In this document: positions 8,384 through 16,395 of the stretch, one piece after another | Position numbering within the stretch: position 1 is the first letter of the stretch | Layout of the letters: each line of letters opens with the position of its first letter | Assembly (NCBI GenBank): GCA_014361205.1 | Contig: JACIVZ010000012.1 | Location: forward strand, 1-33,189 | From: Methanomethylovorans sp. | Lineage (GTDB): Archaea; Halobacteriota; Methanosarcinia; Methanosarcinales; Methanosarcinaceae | DNA: 33,189 nucleotides | Direction: 5' to 3' | Translations under genes and position numbers: made by a program | Notes under the pieces: model-generated | What the model was told of the DNA's origin: nothing | Databases searched by the model: none | Seen by the model: the letters and a program-made list of their open reading frames with translations, nothing else

Positions 8384-9306
8384 TCCATTCCTCCCATTAC
8401 AAGTGCCAAAAGTGCCATTCTCACAGGTACTCCATAGAAAGCCTGCTTGAAATAACAGGCATGAGGAGTATTGTCTACAAGTGTATCTATTTCATTGACT
8501 CTTGGTAAAGGATGCAGAATCTTCAGATGTTTTTTAGCATTTTCAAGCAGTTCAGGAGTTATCTGAAGGCTGGTAGCCACACGAAGATATTCTGCTGGAT
8601 CGGGAAATCTTTCTTTTTGTATTCTTGTCATATATAATACATCTACTTCATTGATAGCTTCATTTATTGAATCAGTCTGTGTTACTTTCATACCCTTAGC
8701 TTCAAGATCTTTTATTATCTCATAGGGCATGCGTAATTCATCTGGAGATACGAGGATTATATCAGCACCATAATGTGAAAGCGCGTAACACAGAGAATGC
8801 ACTGTTCTTCCATATTTCAGATCCCCAGCAAGTGCTATTTTCACGCCATCGAGTTTGCTTTCCCGCTTGATAGTATAAAGGTCCAGTAATGTTTGGGTGG
8901 GATGATGTCCAGCTCCGTCTCCTGCATTTATTACGGGAACATGAGAGAACTCTGAAGCCATCCTTGCGGCTCCCTCTTTAGTATGTCTTAGAACAATAGC
9001 ATCTGCATAGCTCTGAACCACACGAATTGTATCTGCAAGGGTCTCTCCTTTTGCTATAGAGCTTGCATCTACCGATCCCATACTTAATACTTCTCCTCCT
9101 AACCTTATCATAGCAGTTTCAAAAGACATGCGTGTCCGTGTGCTGGGTTCAAAGAACAGTACAGCAAGGACTTTGCCTGCAAGGATATCAGACCTTTTTT
9201 TCATAACAGCTATTGGTTCTAGTTTTTCCGCAGTTTCAAGAATATAATCTATCATATCTTTGGAAAAATCTTTCATAGATAAAATATGCATGTCTTTGAA
9301 GTTCAT
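8380..9306 (-). CDS. pyrB: Aspartate carbamoyltransferase catalytic subunit
   Basis: This enzyme makes N-carbamoyl-aspartate from carbamoyl phosphate and aspartate, the committed step of pyrimidine synthesis. The 308 residues include the carbamoyl phosphate loop FEPSTRTRMSFETA near residue 52. Further along are HPTQTLLDLYTI near 137 and HPLPRVNEI near 265, with the leucine-proline pair that contacts the transition state. It is the first gene of the pyrB-pyrI pair, as in other archaea. Confidence 0.97.
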   Translation of the reverse strand: MNFKDMHILSMKDFSKDMIDYILETAEKLEPIAVMKKRSDILAGKVLAVLFFEPSTRTRMSFETAMIRLGGEVLSMGSVDASSIAKGETLADTIRVVQSYADAIVLRHTKEGAARMASEFSHVPVINAGDGAGHHPTQTLLDLYTIKRESKLDGVKIALAGDLKYGRTVHSLCYALSHYGADIILVSPDELRMPYEIIKDLEAKGMKVTQTDSINEAINEVDVLYMTRIQKERFPDPAEYLRVATSLQITPELLENAKKHLKILHPLPRVNEIDTLVDNTPHACYFKQAFYGVPVRMALLALVMGGME

Positions 9307-9371
9307 TTATCGTAAAAGGTGTCACATTGGATATAATATTTGCTAGAGACTTTATTCATGTAATCAAAATC

Positions 9372-9827
9372 TCATTTTCTACTTTTTTTCTCCATTATAA
9401 TGGTTTCAACAAAATGTTTCCATTCTTTATCTTCTATTCCTTCACAGATATGCTTAGCATCTTTCATTTTTTTTCTTTTAGATTCGTCTTCAATTTCGGT
9501 CAAATCCATAATAGCACGCATCAGACCTGCAGTCTGTTTGAATAATTTTTTTGCTTCTTCATAACTTATATTGTTATGCTCTAATCTTCTTTCATATTCT
9601 TGCTCTTTTTCTCTTAGCATGGAAAGAAACAGTTCCATATTTTCAATATCATTAGTAGAAAAATATTTCTTGTTAAGAATCTCCCAGATTATTTCATGTA
9701 GCTTAAAATTCTTACCATCAATCTCAATTTTGGTTGGTACATACTCACCTACCCAGAAGAGAGGTCTATGCAACTTTTTAAGCAACATATTCCGTTGACT
9801 ATCTGTAATCTTTTCCTTGCTATTCAA
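9372..9827 (-). CDS. DUF5788-like protein of unknown function
   Basis: A 151-residue, highly charged, largely helical protein. The N-terminal RNMLLKKLHRP segment, the YVPTKIEIDGKNFKL strand pair, and the heptad-like segment EREKEQEYERRLE (approximate), followed by ISYEEAKKLFKQTAGLMRAI, resemble the archaeal DUF5788 family known from haloarchaea and methanogens. That identification is from memory of the family pattern and is moderate. No membrane segment or catalytic motif is visible. It lies upstream of pyrB with a 65-base gap and the same orientation. Confidence 0.65.
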   Translation of the reverse strand: MNSKEKITDSQRNMLLKKLHRPLFWVGEYVPTKIEIDGKNFKLHEIIWEILNKKYFSTNDIENMELFLSMLREKEQEYERRLEHNNISYEEAKKLFKQTAGLMRAIMDLTEIEDESKRKKMKDAKHICEGIEDKEWKHFVETIIMEKKSRK

Positions 9828-9927
9828 ATCAAGTCTCCTTAATTGAATTAGGAAACATTGAATATTAAATCCCTTGATTAAGTTTATAGGTATTCAGATA
9901 TGTTAAGTAATAACAAATTATATTCAG

Positions 9928-9935
9928 AAGGTGAT
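9928..9935 (+). promoter_or_regulatory. Shine-Dalgarno sequence before the ATC-start hexulose-phosphate synthase
   Basis: AAGGTGAT matches the archaeal anti-Shine-Dalgarno (AGGAGGTGAT) closely and lies 3 bases before ATC at 9939. It argues that translation begins there rather than at the ATG at 10068. Confidence 0.6.
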
Positions 9936-9938
9936 TAG

Positions 9939-11219
9939 ATCCGAACCATAGTTCAGGTAGCACTTGATCTGGTTGAAACAGATCGTGCCATTCAAATTGC
10001 AAAAGAAGCTATTGAAGGAGGTGCAGACTGGATAGAAGTTGGAACTCCTTTAATTAAAAGCGAAGGAATGGAATCAGTAAGGTCATTTAAGAAAGCTTTC
10101 CCTGATAAAATTATACTTGCTGATATGAAAGTAGCTGATACAGGTGCAATTGAAGTGGAAATGGCTTCAAAAGCAGGTGCAGATGTAGTAATGGTATTGG
10201 CAGGAGCAGATGATTCTACTATAATTGAATCGGTGAAAGCTGCAAAAAAGTATGGTGTGAAAATTATGGCTGACCTTATATCTGTGGCAAATCCTATCTC
10301 CAGGGCTAAGGAACTTGAAAAAATGGGTGTAGACTACATCAATGTGCATTCAGGTATTGATCAACAAATGGTAGGTAAGGATCCATTGGATATAATCTCT
10401 AAAATTGTAGATACAGTTTCTATTCCTGTTGCAGCTGCCGGTGGCCTTGATGCAGCAGGTTGTGCCAGAGCAGTGATGGCAGGTGCAAGTATCGTTATTG
10501 TTGGAGGGAACATAATCAGGTCTGCAGATGTATGTGCTGCTGCCAGAATGATAAGGGAAAGTGTGGATTCGCCTTCCGTTGTTAAAGTTTCGAAGCCTTC
10601 CCAGGATTATGAGATTCGCAAATTGCTTTTAGAAGTTTCCACGCCCAACATCTCGGATGCTATGCATCGTAAAGGTGCTATGAAGGGTATTCGTCCCATG
10701 TTAAAAGGCACAAAAATGGTAGGTACTGCTGTAACTGTACAGACCTTTGCAGGTGATTGGGCAAAACCTGTTGAGGCTATAGATGTGGCAAAAGAAGGTG
10801 ATGTAATCGTTATTTACAACGGTAGCAGGGATGTAGCTCCTTGGGGTGGTTTGGCAACTCTTAGTTGTCTCAATAAAGGTATTTGTGGAGTTGTCATAGA
10901 TGGTGCTGTAAGGGATATAGATGATATCAGTACAATGAATCTGCCAGTTTTTGCAAGTAGCTATGTCCCAAATGCCGGCGAACCCAAAGGATTTGGTGAG
11001 ATAAATGCCGAAATCATTTGTGGGTCACAGACAGTAAGGCCAGGGGATTACATTGTAGGTGATGATAACGGTGTAGTGGTTATACCGAAGGAGAATGCTT
11101 ATGAAATTGCAAGAAGAGCCAAAGAAGTCGAAAAGACCGAAAAACGCCTTTTTGAAGAAATTAAAAGAGGGGCAACGCTTTCCGAAATAATGAAGCTCAA
11201 AAAATGGGAGAAACAGTAA
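9939..11219 (+). CDS. 3-hexulose-6-phosphate synthase fused to an RraA-like domain, with no normal start codon
   Basis: The first ~210 residues are a hexulose-phosphate synthase barrel: [33 protein letters not shown] and the phosphate-binding AAGGLD and VGGNII motifs. In methanogens this enzyme runs towards ribulose 5-phosphate plus formaldehyde, supplying pentoses. Residues ~225-426 are an RraA/aldolase-like domain ([43 protein letters not shown]). This fusion occurs in other archaea. No ATG, GTG or TTG lies in frame before 10068, which would delete the first strands. The family start fits position 9939, where AAGGTGAT is well placed but the codon is ATC. An upstream ATG at 9900 is separated from it by an in-frame TAG at 9936. 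The A24 peptidase gene begins one base after the stop. Confidence 0.88.
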   Translation: MRTIVQVALDLVETDRAIQIAKEAIEGGADWIEVGTPLIKSEGMESVRSFKKAFPDKIILADMKVADTGAIEVEMASKAGADVVMVLAGADDSTIIESVKAAKKYGVKIMADLISVANPISRAKELEKMGVDYINVHSGIDQQMVGKDPLDIISKIVDTVSIPVAAAGGLDAAGCARAVMAGASIVIVGGNIIRSADVCAAARMIRESVDSPSVVKVSKPSQDYEIRKLLLEVSTPNISDAMHRKGAMKGIRPMLKGTKMVGTAVTVQTFAGDWAKPVEAIDVAKEGDVIVIYNGSRDVAPWGGLATLSCLNKGICGVVIDGAVRDIDDISTMNLPVFASSYVPNAGEPKGFGEINAEIICGSQTVRPGDYIVGDDNGVVVIPKENAYEIARRAKEVEKTEKRLFEEIKRGATLSEIMKLKKWEKQ

Positions 11220-11220
11220 T

Positions 11221-11988
11221 ATGATTGATCTTATTAAAATTTTAATATGTTTACCCTTCCTCGCATATTCCTGTTACTCCGATATAAAGACCCGACGTGT
11301 TTCCAATAAAGTCTGGCCGATCATGTTAGGTGCAGCTTCACCTCTTGTACTTTATGAGATGATAACTTTAGGCTTACCTTATATCTTCAGAACAATAATT
11401 TCTTTTATAGTTATATTCGTGTTCGTGTATATTCTTTTCATAATGCATGCTTTTGGAGGAGCAGATGCTAAAGTACTGATGGTTATTTCTGTAATCTTTC
11501 CCGTTTTCCCCAACTTGTCAGTGAATGCTCTACAACTTCCTTTGTGGGGAACTCCTATCCTGGACTTATTTGCGTTCAGTGTTTTTGGTAATTCAGTAAT
11601 ACTTACTATTATAGTGCCCCTTGGTCTTGTAGTCTATAATCTGGTTACAGTTCCTCCAAAGGAACTTATTAAAAAACCATTATATGCTTTCATTGGTTAC
11701 AGGCAGTTGGTAAGTAACCTGCAAGAAGGTCATTTTAGGCTGATCGAAAAGTATGAGCAAACACCCATTGGTGTGGTTGCAAGGTTCAAACGCACAGGCA
11801 CTTCACTAGATAACAATACGATCCTTGAACTAAAAGAACTTCATAAACAAGGCTTGATAGGGGAATATGTGTGGGTAACTCCGGGTCTTCCTTTCATGAT
11901 ACCTATAACAGCAGGATTTTTAGCAGCCGTTGTCTTTGGAGATCTCATATTCCATATCTCTTTTAATTATCTTATACCCTTAGTCTAA
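11221..11988 (+). CDS. A24 family prepilin/archaellin peptidase
   Basis: A membrane aspartyl protease that removes class III signal peptides from archaellins and archaeal pilins. The protein has 255 residues and about six membrane segments. The catalytic aspartates are Asp21 in YSDIKTRRVSN and Asp82 in FGGADAK, the GxGD-type motif. The C-terminal third (about 150-255) has an extra soluble region containing GVVARFKRTGTSL and a final membrane helix, as in the archaeal A24 C-terminal (FlaK-type) domain. The gene starts one base after the preceding gene stops, so the two are probably co-transcribed, although no functional link is obvious. No pilin gene lies nearby. Confidence 0.88.
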   Translation: MIDLIKILICLPFLAYSCYSDIKTRRVSNKVWPIMLGAASPLVLYEMITLGLPYIFRTIISFIVIFVFVYILFIMHAFGGADAKVLMVISVIFPVFPNLSVNALQLPLWGTPILDLFAFSVFGNSVILTIIVPLGLVVYNLVTVPPKELIKKPLYAFIGYRQLVSNLQEGHFRLIEKYEQTPIGVVARFKRTGTSLDNNTILELKELHKQGLIGEYVWVTPGLPFMIPITAGFLAAVVFGDLIFHISFNYLIPLV

Positions 11989-12027
11989 CCGATAATGTTT
12001 AGTAACTGACTCTATATACTTTTCCAT

Positions 12028-12033
12028 GGAGGT
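12028..12033 (+). promoter_or_regulatory. Strong ribosome binding site before the 42-residue ORF
   Basis: GGAGGT ends 6 bases before the ATG at 12040. This is one of the best Shine-Dalgarno matches in the window and is the main reason to believe the small ORF. Confidence 0.65.
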
Positions 12034-12039
12034 ATATCA

Positions 12040-12168
12040 ATGGGAGAAAAAAATAATATGAAAGAAAAGCAGGATAAGGATAAAGAACAGATAGCAAGGG
12101 TAACTCCTATCCATCCTGGTGACAGGCGGGGACATGGAAAACGTCATCTTCTGGATACCTGTAAGTGA
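12040..12168 (+). CDS. Small protein of 42 residues, unknown
   Basis: A short ORF lies between the A24 peptidase and the convergent recQ. It begins MGEKNNMKEKQDKDKEQ, a lysine- and acid-rich, probably disordered stretch. The rest is a basic tail that contains RVTPIHPGDRRGHGKRHLL and ends DTCK. The histidine-, glycine- and arginine-rich tail suggests nucleic-acid or metal binding, but that is a guess. The GGAGGT ribosome binding site and the clean fit into the gap between two genes support it. I do not recognise the family. Confidence 0.55.
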   Translation: MGEKNNMKEKQDKDKEQIARVTPIHPGDRRGHGKRHLLDTCK

Positions 12169-12188
12169 AATTTTCACATTTTATTTGT

Positions 12189-14255
12189 TTATTTTTCCGG
12201 AAGCAAAATTTCAGACCAGACGTCTTCTATATATTTTTCAGAGATCTCAGTACCTATTTTCTCCTTTGTCAGCCTGATAAATTCCAGCCGAAGGCTGAGT
12301 ATACACTGCATTACTTTTTCTTTATTAATTGCTTCAGTTTCAGCATTATGTACATCTATTTCAATACATTTTCTTGGAACTTCATTCAAATAATTCATTA
12401 TCTCTCTCAGGAACATATCCCCATATTTCCGGAGTTTGTATTCTCCCACACCTGTAATTTTCAGTAAATCCTTTTCATTCAGAGGTATCAGGGTTGCCAT
12501 CTGCTTCAGGCTTGTATCTGCAAATACAATGTAAGGTGGAATCTTTTCTTTGTTTGATATCTCTTTGCGTAGCTCTTTTAGCCTGGCGAAAAGCTCAGTA
12601 TTAATACGATTAGTCATTTCGAATTGTTCCATTCTTGTATATTCAATTTCCGGCTCTTTTACAACTGATAGATTGATTTTATTTTCGTCTTTCAATTTAT
12701 CTATTGACATGTGCTTATCTGAAACTAAGAGAGAATCTTTGCATGATGTTAATTGCATTATCTGTACAGTCTTGTTACTTCCAATGACTTGTTTACTGCT
12801 TTCATCGAGCTTGAGTATGGGGTACCGGGACCCCTCAAGTGTCAATATTCCTTGATTGACCAGCTCTCTTATGATATCTACCCACTTTTCTTTTGGGAGG
12901 TAACTTCCCATGCTGTAACTACTGAGACGATGATGTCCTTTTTCAGTTATTTTTTTGCTGTTGGATCCCGTCAATATCTCAGTTATATGTGTTATTCCAT
13001 ATCTTTGACCTACTTCTCCCACACATTTTATAACAAGCTTTGCTTCTTCAGTAACATCAGTTTTTTTCAAAGGCTGAAGGCATACATCACAACCTGCGCA
13101 GTTTTCCTCTTCCAGTTCTTCACCAAAATACCTCAGTAGCATTCTTCTTCTGCACATTGTACTCTGGCAAAAGTCAATTACCTGTTTAAGCTTTAAACGG
13201 GCTGCTTCGCGTTCCTCACTCTTCTCTATCTGATCGATAAAATAATCTATCTTGTATTTGTCACGGTGGCTGAAAAACAGAATACATTCACATTGAAGAC
13301 CATCTCTTCCTCCTCTACCGGTTTCCTGATAATAACTTTCAAGGTTACGCGGAAGGTCGTAGTGAATCACAAAACGTACATTTGGCTTATCTATTCCCAT
13401 ACCAAAAGCTATTGTGGCAACTATAATCTCCACATCGTCCTTTATGAAAACATCCTGATTTCTGCTTCTAGCAGCATCAGAAAGCCCTGCATGATATGGA
13501 AGGGCATTAAAGCCGCTTTTCCTTAACTTGCCAGCTAATTCATCTACTGTCTTACGGCTTTGGCAATATATTATTCCACTTTTATCTTTTCTATCACGCA
13601 AAAATTCTACAATCTGTTCATAAGCATTCTTTTTTTGTCTTACCTGATAAAGAAGGTTTTTACGGTTGAAACTGGCTACATATATCTTACAGCCTTCTAT
13701 ATGCAAATGAGATATAGTGTCCTCACGTACCTTTGGTGTAGCTGTTGCTGTGAGTGCTATGATTGGGATACGTGGATACTTTTTTTTGAGTATGCTTAGT
13801 TTTCTGTACTCAGGTCTGAAATCATGTCCCCATTCTGAAATGCAGTGACTTTCATCAATGGCAAATAAGTTAATTTTTATTCTGTCCAGGAGAGACAGCG
13901 TACTTGATAATGTCAGCCTTTCCGGAGCAACATATAGAAGCTTTATACGATTCTTTTCAAGCTCCTGTTTTATCTGGTGACTTTCCTTATAACTTAATGT
14001 GCTATTCAAATATGCCGCTTCAATACCATTAGCTTTGAGAGTATCCACCTGATCCTTCATGAGAGATATAAGTGGCGACACTACAACAGTAACACCGTCC
14101 ATAAGAAGTGCTGGTAACTGATAACACAATGATTTTCCTCCACCAGTGGGCATTAACACAAATACGTCTCTTCCAGCAATTACATCTTTTATAATATCTT
14201 CTTGAAGGGGTCTGAATGTATCATATCCGAAATACTTGCTTAATGTCTGATGCAT
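12189..14255 (-). CDS. recQ: ATP-dependent DNA helicase RecQ
   Basis: A 3-prime to 5-prime SF2 helicase for recombination and repair. The 688 residues show the complete bacterial-type architecture. Motif 0 is FRPLQED, Walker A is PTGGGKS with Lys41, motif II is DESHCISEWGHDFRPEY, and motif VI is QETGRGGRDG. The zinc-binding region has CRRRMLLRYFGE and NCAGCDVC. A winged-helix region follows at about 400-500, then a long linker and an HRDC domain at about 560-640 (ARLKELRKEIS, LLKITGVGEYKLRKYG). Translation starts very close to the predicted transcription start: a TATA-like sequence lies about 25-35 bases upstream, and an 18-bp palindrome sits between them. Confidence 0.96.
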   Translation of the reverse strand: MHQTLSKYFGYDTFRPLQEDIIKDVIAGRDVFVLMPTGGGKSLCYQLPALLMDGVTVVVSPLISLMKDQVDTLKANGIEAAYLNSTLSYKESHQIKQELEKNRIKLLYVAPERLTLSSTLSLLDRIKINLFAIDESHCISEWGHDFRPEYRKLSILKKKYPRIPIIALTATATPKVREDTISHLHIEGCKIYVASFNRKNLLYQVRQKKNAYEQIVEFLRDRKDKSGIIYCQSRKTVDELAGKLRKSGFNALPYHAGLSDAARSRNQDVFIKDDVEIIVATIAFGMGIDKPNVRFVIHYDLPRNLESYYQETGRGGRDGLQCECILFFSHRDKYKIDYFIDQIEKSEEREAARLKLKQVIDFCQSTMCRRRMLLRYFGEELEEENCAGCDVCLQPLKKTDVTEEAKLVIKCVGEVGQRYGITHITEILTGSNSKKITEKGHHRLSSYSMGSYLPKEKWVDIIRELVNQGILTLEGSRYPILKLDESSKQVIGSNKTVQIMQLTSCKDSLLVSDKHMSIDKLKDENKINLSVVKEPEIEYTRMEQFEMTNRINTELFARLKELRKEISNKEKIPPYIVFADTSLKQMATLIPLNEKDLLKITGVGEYKLRKYGDMFLREIMNYLNEVPRKCIEIDVHNAETEAINKEKVMQCILSLRLEFIRLTKEKIGTEISEKYIEDVWSEILLPEK

Positions 14256-14261
14256 CGCTTT

Positions 14262-14279
14262 ACAGTTAACAATAACTGT
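14262..14279 (-). promoter_or_regulatory. Palindromic operator candidate in the recQ promoter
   Basis: ACAGTTA and TAACTGT form perfect 7-bp arms around a 4-base spacer. The element lies 7-24 bases upstream of the recQ ATG and just downstream of the TATA-like stretch at 14280-14291 (read on the minus strand). It would cover the transcription start, a good position for a repressor. Confidence 0.5.
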
Positions 14280-14328
14280 ATATAACTATAGTTGATGAAT
14301 ATATGCATAATTCAATTTACTGCACAAG

Positions 14329-14340
14329 AATTTAAATATC
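14329..14340 (+). promoter_or_regulatory. TATA-like box of guaAB
   Basis: AATTTAAATATC is about 95 bases before the guaAB ATG. The spacing would leave a 5-prime leader of about 70 bases. Confidence 0.35.
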
Positions 14341-14433
14341 ACGTCGAAAGCGTTAAATCCTATATCTCTAATAATCCGGTCAAATAAGTGAAGTGACCTC
14401 TACTATTGCCATCAATATTTCTGGAGCAATCTC

Positions 14434-15348
14434 ATGGTTAAAGTTGATAAATTTATTTCCCAGAGTATAGAAAAAATAAAAAAGCAGATTTCTGGTCCCT
14501 CCATTATAGCTCTTTCAGGAGGGGTTGATAGTTCTGTCTGTGCTGTACTTGCACATCGTGCAATAGGTAATCTTTTGTTTCCTATCTATATTGATACTGG
14601 TCTGATGCGTAAAGGAGAGACTCAGAGGATAAAGGAAATATTTTCTGACATGAATTTACAGGTAGTTGATGCCAGGAAACGGTTTCTGGAAGCTCTCAAA
14701 GGCATTGAAGATCCGGAACTGAAGCGTAAAGCGGTGGGTGAAACATTCATCAGGGTATTTGAAGAAGAAGCACGGTTGCTTAATGCAGAGTTCCTGATTC
14801 AGGGCACAATATATCCAGACAGAATAGAATCCGAAGGCGGTATAAAATCTCATCATAACGTAGGAGGTCTACCTTCAGTTGTAGATTTTAAAGCTATTGT
14901 AGAACCTCTTGAGGATTTATATAAAGATGAAGTGCGGGAAGTGGCCAGAGCTCTTGGTTTACCTCCAGAAATATCAGAAAGGATGCCTTTCCCAGGTCCA
15001 GGCCTTTCTGTAAGGATAGTAGGTGAAGTCACGGAGGAAAAAATTGAAGCAGTAAGGGAAGCTAATGCTATAGTTGAGGAAGAACTAGTTGAAAGTTTTC
15101 GTCCATGGCAAACTTTTGCGGCCATTGTAGGCAAAGGTACCGGTGTTAAAGGTGACCAAAGGGTACATGGCTGGATAGTGGCAGTACGTGCTGTTGGTTC
15201 CCGTGATGGTATGACTGCAGAAGCTCTTGAATTGCCATGGAGTGTACTAAAGAGGATCGAGTCACGCATTACAAGTGAGATCCCTTCGGTTGCCAGAGTT
15301 GTTTATGATTTGTCTCCAAAACCCCCAGCAACAATAGAGTTTGAATAA
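14434..15348 (+). CDS. guaAB: GMP synthase, ATP-pyrophosphatase subunit B
   Basis: This subunit adenylates XMP and replaces the adenylate with ammonia from GuaAA to give GMP. The 304 residues hold the PP-loop SGGVDSSV at 28-35. The dimerisation domain motifs [15 protein letters not shown] (about 187-201) and the C-terminal KPPATIEFE end are characteristic of GuaA. TGGAG lies about 10 bases before the ATG. The RaSEA gene begins on the next base after the stop (TAAATG). The amidotransferase partner is at 18-587. Confidence 0.97.
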   Translation: MVKVDKFISQSIEKIKKQISGPSIIALSGGVDSSVCAVLAHRAIGNLLFPIYIDTGLMRKGETQRIKEIFSDMNLQVVDARKRFLEALKGIEDPELKRKAVGETFIRVFEEEARLLNAEFLIQGTIYPDRIESEGGIKSHHNVGGLPSVVDFKAIVEPLEDLYKDEVREVARALGLPPEISERMPFPGPGLSVRIVGEVTEEKIEAVREANAIVEEELVESFRPWQTFAAIVGKGTGVKGDQRVHGWIVAVRAVGSRDGMTAEALELPWSVLKRIESRITSEIPSVARVVYDLSPKPPATIEFE

Positions 15349-16389
15349 ATGTCATTAAATACTATAGTGCTTGATATACGTCAGAGGCAGCGGATAAAAT
15401 CAACTCCTTTGAACATCCCCTCTGCAGTGTGGACAGGTAAGGACCATGTAGAAGGGAAGGTGGAGAATACCCTTACGTTGATTTTTCGTACTTCAGGTTG
15501 CTGGTGGGGTAATGTTGGAGGCTGTACCATGTGTGGTTACGTATATGACAGAGCACTTACTTCCCCCTCTACAAGCGATCTTGTAGCTCAGTTCGAGAAA
15601 GCCATGGCTAAAGCTTCAAAGTTTGACAGGTTCATGGTCAAGATATTCACTTCAGGGAGTTTCCTTGATGAAAAGGAAGTACCTTTAGATGCACGCTCAA
15701 GTATACTTTCCACTCTGGAAGAAGACAGCCGCGTCTTTAAAGTAGTAGTTGAATCCCGTCCCGAGTTTCTGACAAATGAATCTATGAAATTCTGCCTTGA
15801 TCATCTGAAAGATACTTTTTTCGAAGTGGCGATAGGTCTTGAGACAAGCTCGGATTTTATCAGAAAACACTCTATCAATAAAGGTTTTACCTTCAGAAAT
15901 TATGTTCAAGCTGCTGAAATTGCAAAAGCACATGGTGTTGCATTAAAGACTTATCTTTTATTAAAACCCCCTCTCCTCTCAGAAAAACAGGCTTTGGAGG
16001 ACATTTTAGCTTCAGTAAAAGATGCTTCAGTTTATTCCAGGGTGTTCTCCATCAATTTATGCAACGTACAAAAAGGAACACTGGTAGAATATTTGTGGGA
16101 AAGGGGTGAATACCGTCCTCCTTGGCTTTGGAGCATTGTGGAGATACTTAAAAGGACAAAAAAAGAATTTCCAGATTTTATCATCACTTCTGATCCAGTT
16201 GCTGCAGGTGCCAAGAGAGGACCGAGAAATTGTAATAAATGCAGCAGACAGGTCGCAGATGCAATAAAAACTTTTTCTCTAAGCCAGGATTTAAATGATC
16301 TCGAAGGTTTACAATGTGATTGCAGACACCTTTGGGAAAAAGTCCTGCAACTGGATGATCTTACTTTTGGCTCGCCGATATTGGAGTGA
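15349..16389 (+). CDS. Archaeosine biosynthesis radical SAM protein RaSEA
   Basis: RaSEA, acting with ArcS, converts the preQ0-lysine adduct at tRNA position 15 to archaeosine (G+). The 346 residues include three cysteines at 51, 59 and 62 spaced CX7CX2C, a wide version of the radical SAM cluster motif, in TSGCWWGNVGGCTMCGY. Further family features are VESRPEF near 139, EVAIGLETSSD near 160, and a C-terminal cysteine set CNKCSRQ and LQCDCRH that may bind another metal. It directly abuts guaAB, so both are probably on one transcript. The ArcS partner is not in the window. Confidence 0.9.
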   Translation: MSLNTIVLDIRQRQRIKSTPLNIPSAVWTGKDHVEGKVENTLTLIFRTSGCWWGNVGGCTMCGYVYDRALTSPSTSDLVAQFEKAMAKASKFDRFMVKIFTSGSFLDEKEVPLDARSSILSTLEEDSRVFKVVVESRPEFLTNESMKFCLDHLKDTFFEVAIGLETSSDFIRKHSINKGFTFRNYVQAAEIAKAHGVALKTYLLLKPPLLSEKQALEDILASVKDASVYSRVFSINLCNVQKGTLVEYLWERGEYRPPWLWSIVEILKRTKKEFPDFIITSDPVAAGAKRGPRNCNKCSRQVADAIKTFSLSQDLNDLEGLQCDCRHLWEKVLQLDDLTFGSPILE

Positions 16390-16395
16390 AATCTC

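Noticed and set aside
14853-15269. Minus-strand open frame of 138 codons opposite guaAB
   Set aside because: Serine/threonine/proline-rich shadow of guaAB with no independent support.
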